Assembly (NCBI GenBank): GCA_017559525.1 | Contig: JAFYRI010000003.1 | Span: 1-64,000, forward strand | Direction: 5' to 3' | Length of the DNA: 64,000 nucleotides | Source of the DNA: Alphaproteobacteria bacterium | Lineage (GTDB): Bacteria > Pseudomonadota > Alphaproteobacteria > CAAHEQ01 > UBA3637 | In this document: positions 59,010 to 64,000 of the stretch, piece by piece | Numbering within the stretch: position 1 is the stretch's first letter | Layout: each line of letters begins with the position of its first letter | Position numbers and translations under genes: made by a program | Notes under the pieces: model-generated | Database searches by the model: none | Seen by the model: the letters and a program-made list of their open reading frames with translations, nothing else | What the model was told of the DNA's origin: nothing

Positions 59010-60002
59010 CTATCTGCGACGTCTACGAATAACAGTTCTTGAAGGTTTTTTGGGTTTGGTTTGTGTTTTTTCGACAGTGGTATTATTATTAATGGGAAGA
59101 ATGGGGGAGTTTAGTTCTTTTTCTTGAATGTTAATCATGGCTTGATTTGCCTTGTTACGTTCAGATAAAGACATCCCCTCTTCCAAATGTTTTTTAGCAT
59201 TTTCAGCTTCTTTCATTTCTTTTGTAGCGGCTAAAGAAAAGTAAGCATGTGCTTTTGCTGTATCGACAGAAACACCATCTCCATTCGCATAAATAACGCC
59301 TAAAGCATATAAAGATGGTTCATATCCTTTTGCTGCAGCATATGTATAAAATTTAATTGCCTCACTGATGTTTTTTGATACATAAATACCATTTTGGTAC
59401 ATATATCCTAAATTATGGAAAGAATTGATATCGTCAGCTCTTGCAGCGATAGTATAATAGTTAAAAGATTTTTGAGGATCTTGAACTGAGGGCTCATTTA
59501 AGTAGATTTCAGCCAAATATCTTGCTGCAATAGGTTTGTCCATTGTTGGTACTTTTGTTAAATATTCAAGAGCTTTGTTAACGTCTTTTGGCATGTTATC
59601 TCCAGTATAATACATAACACCTAAATTCAACAAAGCATCACTGTTACCCTTTTGAGCGGCTTTTTCATATAATTCTACAGATTTCTTTTTGTTTTTTTTG
59701 ACACCAATGCCCTCGCTGTATAAGTATCCCAACATAGCTTGAGCCATGTCAGAATCTTGAGCTGCGGCCATATTAAGATAGTTAATAGCTCTTTTTGTAT
59801 TTTTGGCAGTACCTAAACCATGGAGAGTTAAATACCCTGTGTAGTATTGCGCACGAATATCTCCTTCGTCAGCCAAAGGCTTAAATTCTGCATATGCAAT
59901 CGGCCAACGTTGCTCTTTAAAGGCTTTTTCCCCATCATTGAAATTTGCTAACGCCATTCCAGAACAGCATGTTATCATTAAAAACAGCAGTATTTTTTTC
60001 AT
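59010..60002 (-). CDS. Secreted Sel1-repeat (TPR-like) protein
   Basis: This 330-residue periplasmic protein has a signal peptide (cut near MALAN, residue 19-20) and about seven Sel1 repeats of 36 residues, e.g. AQYYTGYLTLHGLGTAKNTK, AQAMLGYLYSEGIGVKKNKK, ALLNLGVMYYTGDNMPKDVN, SLYALGVIYANGDGVSVDTA. The C-terminal 50 residues are basic and Pro-rich (ending RRRRR). Such proteins are scaffolds, often in host-associated or peptidoglycan-related functions. The ribosome site GGAGG precedes the ATG. Confidence 0.9.
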   Translation of the reverse strand: MKKILLFLMITCCSGMALANFNDGEKAFKEQRWPIAYAEFKPLADEGDIRAQYYTGYLTLHGLGTAKNTKRAINYLNMAAAQDSDMAQAMLGYLYSEGIGVKKNKKKSVELYEKAAQKGNSDALLNLGVMYYTGDNMPKDVNKALEYLTKVPTMDKPIAARYLAEIYLNEPSVQDPQKSFNYYTIAARADDINSFHNLGYMYQNGIYVSKNISEAIKFYTYAAAKGYEPSLYALGVIYANGDGVSVDTAKAHAYFSLAATKEMKEAENAKKHLEEGMSLSERNKANQAMINIQEKELNSPILPINNNTTVEKTQTKPKKPSRTVIRRRRR

Positions 60003-60254
60003 GGCGCCTCCTATTTTTTGCCTATTTTATTATTATAACATATTTTAATAAAAAGCAAAAGTTTTTTTTAGCAATTTATATTTTGAAAAAAATAGTTCTT
60101 TTTGTGGAATAATTTTATAGAATGTAATTAAAGATAACGAGGTATAAGTGATATGAATATAAAAAAGGAAGTGTTATAAAATAGTATATATCCCTATGGT
60201 ATAATTTGATTTTTGATGCCATTTTTATGTTTTCGAATGTGTGATAAAACAAGT
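60003..60254. other. Gene-free stretch between the Sel1 gene and alaS terminator
   Basis: AT-rich, no supported gene. A nine-codon frame with an AACGAGGT site (60152-60178) is too short to call. Read on the minus strand the part next to 60002 should hold the promoter of the Sel1 gene, but I see no clear -35/-10 pair. Confidence 0.4.
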
Positions 60255-60283
60255 AAAAAAATGCCCCGATTTCTCGGGAGCAT
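60255..60283 (-). terminator. Terminator of alaS
   Basis: On the minus strand ATGCTCCCGA, GAAA loop and TCGGGGCAT form a stem with one mismatch, followed by TTTTTTT (A at 60255-60261). Confidence 0.88.
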
Positions 60284-60302
60284 TTTTTATCAATATCAAT
60301 AC

Positions 60303-62948
60303 TTAAATCATTGTGCTTAAAAATGCAACAGCTTCAGCAATTTTATCTGGATTTGTACCACCGGCTTGAGCCATATCACTGCGGCCACCACCGCCTTGAC
60401 CGCCAACGATTTGGGCAGCAGCTTTAACCATATCCACGGCATTATATTTATCCGTTAAATCAGCTGTTACACCAATAACAATGGATACTTTACCTTCGTA
60501 TGTGCCAAAAGCACCAACGATACCAGAACCGATTTTCTTTTTAAATTCGTCAACCATTGGTTTTAGCTCTTTTGCTGGTACATCATGCAAGATTTTACCC
60601 ATAACCTTAATGCCGTTAACTACTTTGTAATCTTGTTCAGCGTTTGCAGAGGAACCACCCAAAGCCACTTGACGGCGCAAATCGGCAATTTCACGTTCCA
60701 TTTTCTTTTTGCCTTCAATGACATTTTCAACTTTTGAACGCAAATCAGCAACAGATGTTGAACGTGTTAAAACCAACATATCGCTGATCATTTTGCTGAT
60801 TTCATTCATTTTGTTGATAATTGGGCGACCGACCATTGCTTCAATGCGGCGAACACCAGCGGCAACAGCACTTTCGCTGATGATATGGAATAATCCGATA
60901 TCGCCTGTGGCACGGGCATGTGTACCACCACACAATTCACGAGATAAAACCGTATCGCCATCACACATGGAAACAACACGGACTGTGTCACCATATTTTT
61001 CATCAAATAAAGCCATAGCTCCTATTTTAACGGCTTCGTCTGGTGTCATAATATCGGTTGTTACAGCGACGTTTTTCAAAATCATGTTGTTGACAAGACG
61101 TTCTGTTTCACGAATTTCATCTGGTGTCATAGCTTTGTTATATGTAAAGTCAAAGCGGAATAAATCTGGAGACACCATAGACCCCTTTTGATGAACGCTG
61201 TCACCTAACACTTGACGTAAAGCAGATTGCAACAAGTGTGTAGCAGAGTGGTGTGCACGAATGTTAAAGCGTCTATCTTCATTAATTGCAAAGATACCTG
61301 TATCGCCAGTTTTGACGGAACCAGAAATAACTTTACCATAATGAACGGTCAGAGAACCACCAGCCTTATGCAATGTGTTTGTGATTTCAATTTCACCGCC
61401 AGATGTTTTAACACATCCGGTATCGCCGATTTGACCCCCCATTTCACCATAAAATGGTGTTTGGTTGGCAACAATGGCCACTTCATCACTGGTATTTACT
61501 TGATTAACTTCGGCGCCATCTTTAACTATAGCAACAATGGAAGCTTCCACGGAGTTATCATTATAACCCAAAAATTCTGTAGCACCGTTTTTTTCAGCAA
61601 TTTGGAACCATACTTTTTCATCGGCACCATCACCTGAACCAGCCCAAGATTTTCTGGCTTCAGCACGTTGTTTTTCCATAGCGGCTTCAAAACCAGCCGT
61701 ATCCACATTCATGCCTTTACCACGCAAAGCATCTTGAGTTAAATCAAGAGGGAAACCATATGTATCATACAAACGGAAAGCCACATCACCGGCCAATGTA
61801 TCGCCATGCCCCATTGTGGCTGTTTCGGCATCTAATAATTTCAAGCCGGCATCCAAAGTTTGTTTAAATCTTGTTTCTTCCAAACGTAAGGATTCTTCAA
61901 TCATTTTTTGGTTAGTCCCCAATTCTGGATAAGCTTCACCCATTGTTTCAATCAAAGATGGTACTAATTTGTGCATTAATGGATCTTGGCACCCGATTAA
62001 GTGAGCGTGACGCATTGCGCGGCGCATAATACGGCGCAAGACATAACCACGGCCTTCATTAGATGGCGTAACACCATCTGCTAACAAGAATGATGTTGAA
62101 CGTAAGTGGTCGGCAATCACGCGCAAAGATGTTTTGTGGTCACCATATGGTTCTACACCGGCAATAGTGGCGGCTTGTTCAATTAATTGTGTGAAAATTT
62201 CAATGCCATAGTTATCGTTTGTGCCGTGTAAAATAGCGCTGACACGTTCCAAACCGGAACCTGTATCAATGGATTTTTTCGGTGTTTCAATGCGGCTGCC
62301 ATCTGGTAAATCTTCGTATTGGTCAAACACTAAGTTCCAAATTTCAATAAAACGGTCACCATCTTCTTCCGGTGTGCCTGGTCTGCCACCCCAATATTGT
62401 TCGCCATGGTCATAGAAAATTTCACTGCAGGGACCACAAGGACCTGTGTCACCCATTTGCCAGAAGTTATCTTTTGTGGCAATGGAAATAATATCTTCAT
62501 CTTTTAAACCAGCAATTTTTTTCCACAAAGCGCGTGCTTCGTCATCTGTGTGATATACTGTCACACACAATTTGGATTTATCCAAACCAATTTCCTTTGT
62601 GAGTAATTCCCAAGCATAATAGATAGCTTTTTCTTTAAAATAATCACCGAATGAAAAGTTGCCGAGCATTTCAAAAAATGTGTGGTGACGACGTGTATAA
62701 CCCACATTGTCTAAGTCATTATGTTTACCCCCGGCACGAACAGATTTTTGTACTGTAGCAGCACGAGGAAACGGTGGTTTTTCGGCACCTGTAAAATAGT
62801 TTTTAAATTGCACCATCCCGCTGTTTGTAAACATTAAAGTTGGGTCGTTTTTGGGAACCAAAGAACTAGCCGGAACAATAACGTGATCTTGTTTTTGAAA
62901 GTAGTTGATAAATGTTTTGCGAACATCATTCGTGATATTTTTAATCAT
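60303..62948 (-). CDS. alaS: Alanyl-tRNA synthetase
   Basis: This 881-residue class II enzyme charges tRNA-Ala and clears Ser/Gly mischarging. The catalytic part has TNSGMVQFKNYF and VGYTRRHHTFFEMLGNFSFG. The editing site shows RAHHSATHLLQ (HxxxH) and RELCGGTHARATGD (C-x-x-x-H). The C-Ala domain is Gly-rich (GGQGGGGRSDMAQAGG). The ATG at 62948 follows AAAGGA. The length is normal. It stands alone with a perfect promoter. Confidence 0.97.
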   Translation of the reverse strand: MIKNITNDVRKTFINYFQKQDHVIVPASSLVPKNDPTLMFTNSGMVQFKNYFTGAEKPPFPRAATVQKSVRAGGKHNDLDNVGYTRRHHTFFEMLGNFSFGDYFKEKAIYYAWELLTKEIGLDKSKLCVTVYHTDDEARALWKKIAGLKDEDIISIATKDNFWQMGDTGPCGPCSEIFYDHGEQYWGGRPGTPEEDGDRFIEIWNLVFDQYEDLPDGSRIETPKKSIDTGSGLERVSAILHGTNDNYGIEIFTQLIEQAATIAGVEPYGDHKTSLRVIADHLRSTSFLLADGVTPSNEGRGYVLRRIMRRAMRHAHLIGCQDPLMHKLVPSLIETMGEAYPELGTNQKMIEESLRLEETRFKQTLDAGLKLLDAETATMGHGDTLAGDVAFRLYDTYGFPLDLTQDALRGKGMNVDTAGFEAAMEKQRAEARKSWAGSGDGADEKVWFQIAEKNGATEFLGYNDNSVEASIVAIVKDGAEVNQVNTSDEVAIVANQTPFYGEMGGQIGDTGCVKTSGGEIEITNTLHKAGGSLTVHYGKVISGSVKTGDTGIFAINEDRRFNIRAHHSATHLLQSALRQVLGDSVHQKGSMVSPDLFRFDFTYNKAMTPDEIRETERLVNNMILKNVAVTTDIMTPDEAVKIGAMALFDEKYGDTVRVVSMCDGDTVLSRELCGGTHARATGDIGLFHIISESAVAAGVRRIEAMVGRPIINKMNEISKMISDMLVLTRSTSVADLRSKVENVIEGKKKMEREIADLRRQVALGGSSANAEQDYKVVNGIKVMGKILHDVPAKELKPMVDEFKKKIGSGIVGAFGTYEGKVSIVIGVTADLTDKYNAVDMVKAAAQIVGGQGGGGRSDMAQAGGTNPDKIAEAVAFLSTMI

Positions 62949-62980
62949 AGTCTTTTCCTTTATGTTTGATTATGGGCGCA

Positions 62981-63009
62981 ATTATAGCCGAAAATATACT
63001 AAATGTCAA
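62981..63009 (-). promoter_or_regulatory. Consensus promoter of alaS
   Basis: Minus strand: TTGACA (63004-63009), 17 bp, TATAAT (62981-62986), both boxes perfect. About 32 bp separate it from the ATG at 62948. Confidence 0.92.
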
Positions 63010-63184
63010 ATGGATAATGTGAGGTTTATGGGGTAAATTTTTGAATTTTATACTTGTGTTTTACCGTAAAATTTGATAAGGTTCCTTTTGAAATAAGTGA
63101 TGTTTGCTCTATGGGTTAGAAATATTATTCCTAACTTTCTTCTGGTTATTATTCATCATGGTGATTTTTTATATTGGAGGTAAT

Positions 63185-63610
63185 ATGAAATTTTTATTTT
63201 CTTTGGTGATTATTTTGTGCGCTCTTCCATCTTTCGCTTGTAATGGTGGTAAGTTAATGACGGGTTATAATGGTGTAACGTTTTGTGCTAGTAATATGAA
63301 AATGAATTGGTGGAGTGCTTATCAATGGTGTGAATCACAAGGATACACATTGGCTCATCCGGACAGAGCGTGTATTTACACCAAAAATGGTGTAACTTAT
63401 CATTGGCAAGATACATTGAAAAATGGTGGTGGAGGTTGTCAGAATTTTGGTAGTTATTGGGACGATTTTTATTCTAAATTAGGCGGAACTTGGTTAAATT
63501 TTCCACAAAATAATAAGATGTTGGCAATCACTTATGGCGGTGCAGTAGCTTATCTGGGGGGGAGTGATCAAACAAATAATTTTAGAGCACTTTGCGATAC
63601 GGGAAATTAA
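63185..63610 (+). CDS. Secreted C-type-lectin-like protein
   Basis: This 141-residue protein has a signal peptide (MKFLFSLVIILCALPSFA) and a mature domain of the same type as the product at 7829-8239: GVTFCASNMKMNWWSAYQWC followed by ESQGYTL aligns with the W-x-x-A-x-x-x-C core, and it ends FRALCDTGN. A Gly/Cys loop and a long Trp-rich middle are specific to this copy. The start at 63185 follows GGAGG; an earlier ATG at 63104 would add 27 hydrophobic residues before the signal and is unlikely. The role is unknown; ligand binding at the surface is inferred. Confidence 0.7.
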   Translation: MKFLFSLVIILCALPSFACNGGKLMTGYNGVTFCASNMKMNWWSAYQWCESQGYTLAHPDRACIYTKNGVTYHWQDTLKNGGGGCQNFGSYWDDFYSKLGGTWLNFPQNNKMLAITYGGAVAYLGGSDQTNNFRALCDTGN

Positions 63611-63623
63611 TAAACATGGTATC

Positions 63624-64000
63624 TTACAACCCCTTTATCACTTTTTTCATCAAAGTGGGAAAGGGGTAATTTTTTAACTCGTTTGGTTGTGCAAAAACAC
63701 CGTCTGGGCGAATACCACAATTTATTTCTCCTTTAACAATGTGTAATGTTAAATGAAAGTGGGTAAAAACATGGATAATGGTTTTGCCTGTGTCTTGCCA
63801 ATTTCCCTCAAAAGATGGTTCATTATCATAATGCCATGGGAATTCATACAGACCGGATAATAATCCTTTGCCAGCTCGTTTTTGGATGTAATAGCCACCT
63901 TGTTCATTTTGAATTAAATAAAGCGTGCCAATACGTTTTTGTTTTTCAGGCTTTTTGATTAATGGAATTTGTTCGGTAATGCCAAGCTCACAGGCAACGC
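63624..64000 (-). CDS. mutY: A/G-specific adenine glycosylase MutY, C-terminal part (cut by window edge)
   Basis: Only the last 125 codons are inside the window. They encode the NUDIX-like C-terminal domain of MutY, which recognises 8-oxoG: VACELGITEQIPLIKKPEKQ, then IQKRAGKGLLSGLYEFPWHY (the A-K-G-L-L-x-G-x-x-E-F-P motif) and HVFTHFHLTLHIVKG. The stop codon TAA is at 63624. The catalytic HhH domain and the Fe-S cysteines would lie to the right of the window. Confidence 0.88.
   Translation of the reverse strand, partial: VACELGITEQIPLIKKPEKQKRIGTLYLIQNEQGGYYIQKRAGKGLLSGLYEFPWHYDNEPSFEGNWQDTGKTIIHVFTHFHLTLHIVKGEINCGIRPDGVFAQPNELKNYPFPTLMKKVIKGL
63630..63676 (+). terminator. Terminator of the lectin-like gene
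   Basis: CCCCTTT (63630-63636) with CACTTT pairs with AAAGTG and AAAGGGG (63660-63666), followed by TAATTTTTTA. It lies inside the 3' end of the minus-strand mutY gene. Confidence 0.7.

Noticed and set aside
60152-60178. Nine-codon frame with a ribosome-site-like sequence
   Set aside because: Too short to support as a gene, with no recognisable motif.

Overview
The window looks like chromosomal DNA of an AT-rich Gram-negative bacterium, most likely an uncultured, animal- or gut-associated alphaproteobacterium. Evidence: an F0 ATP synthase cluster (atpI-B-E-b'-b) standing apart from F1 genes, with separate b' and b subunits as in Alphaproteobacteria; an outer-membrane gene set (LptG, OmpA-type lipoprotein, several lipoproteins); and alphaproteobacterial versions of Hsp33, ComEC and UvrC. 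Taxonomy is inferred from gene content only. Promoters are easy to see: many have a TTGACA-like box, exactly 17 bp, and a TATAAT-like box.

Layout. 1-1.2 kb: tRNA-Gly (cut by the edge), tRNA-Tyr, rlmB. 1.2-9.5 kb: a 1637-residue prepilin-like protein with an array of Cys-Cys pairs and a Thr-rich tail, type-4 UDG with a tiny lipoprotein, an OmpA lipoprotein, and a second prepilin-like gene followed by a C-type-lectin-like gene. 9.6-13.6 kb: a beta-propeller-like protein and a translationally coupled MoxR-DUF58-DUF4381-TerB-like operon. 13.7-16.9 kb: rpmG, a membrane protein, and the rpsP-rimM-trmD-rplS operon. 17-21.3 kb: a secreted metallopeptidase-like protein, a third prepilin-like protein, and a nitronate-monooxygenase-like enzyme. 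21.4-26.5 kb: two apparently degenerate GGDEF/EAL-like proteins divergent from an HATPase-REC-PP2C regulator, then rsmE. 26.5-37 kb: a periplasmic coiled-coil protein, an M16 protease, rnhB, a GT11-GT6 fusion glycosyltransferase, a Bax1-I protein, a DsbA-like protein, the F0 operon, a GT52 glycosyltransferase and two small genes. 37.2-39.3 kb: a large ADP-forming acyl-CoA synthetase. 39.4-42.3 kb: an accessory patch in which three copies of a structured repeat flank a Nudix gene and a frameshifted acyltransferase, ending at tRNA-Lys. 42.5-64 kb: a Gln-rich disordered protein and a MORN protein, then lptG, hslO, recX, comEC, an ankyrin protein, hisS, a Fic-like protein, pgsA, uvrC, a SPOR-tailed DD-carboxypeptidase, envelope proteins of unknown role, a Sel1 protein, alaS, a second lectin-like gene and the end of mutY.

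The most striking things are: (1) one membrane-anchored protein joining an alpha-1,2-fucosyltransferase domain (GT11) to an ABO-type GT6 domain with the bacterial N-A-N motif, with a C9 tract inside the GT6 part; this could make a blood-group-like A/B antigen in one polypeptide and be phase variable; (2) a family of three prepilin-like proteins sharing a G-R-S-M/L-V-E signal motif, one of them a giant Cys-Cys repeat protein, with C-type-lectin-like secreted partners; (3) direct repeats beside tRNA-Lys that delimit small cargo cassettes; (4) a pair of degenerate cyclic-di-GMP-type proteins beside a phosphatase-type regulator. A GT52 gene and a broken acyltransferase add to a picture of variable surface glycans. 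Several promoters lie so close to their start codons that leaderless mRNAs are likely (uvrC, comEC and the gene at 56847).
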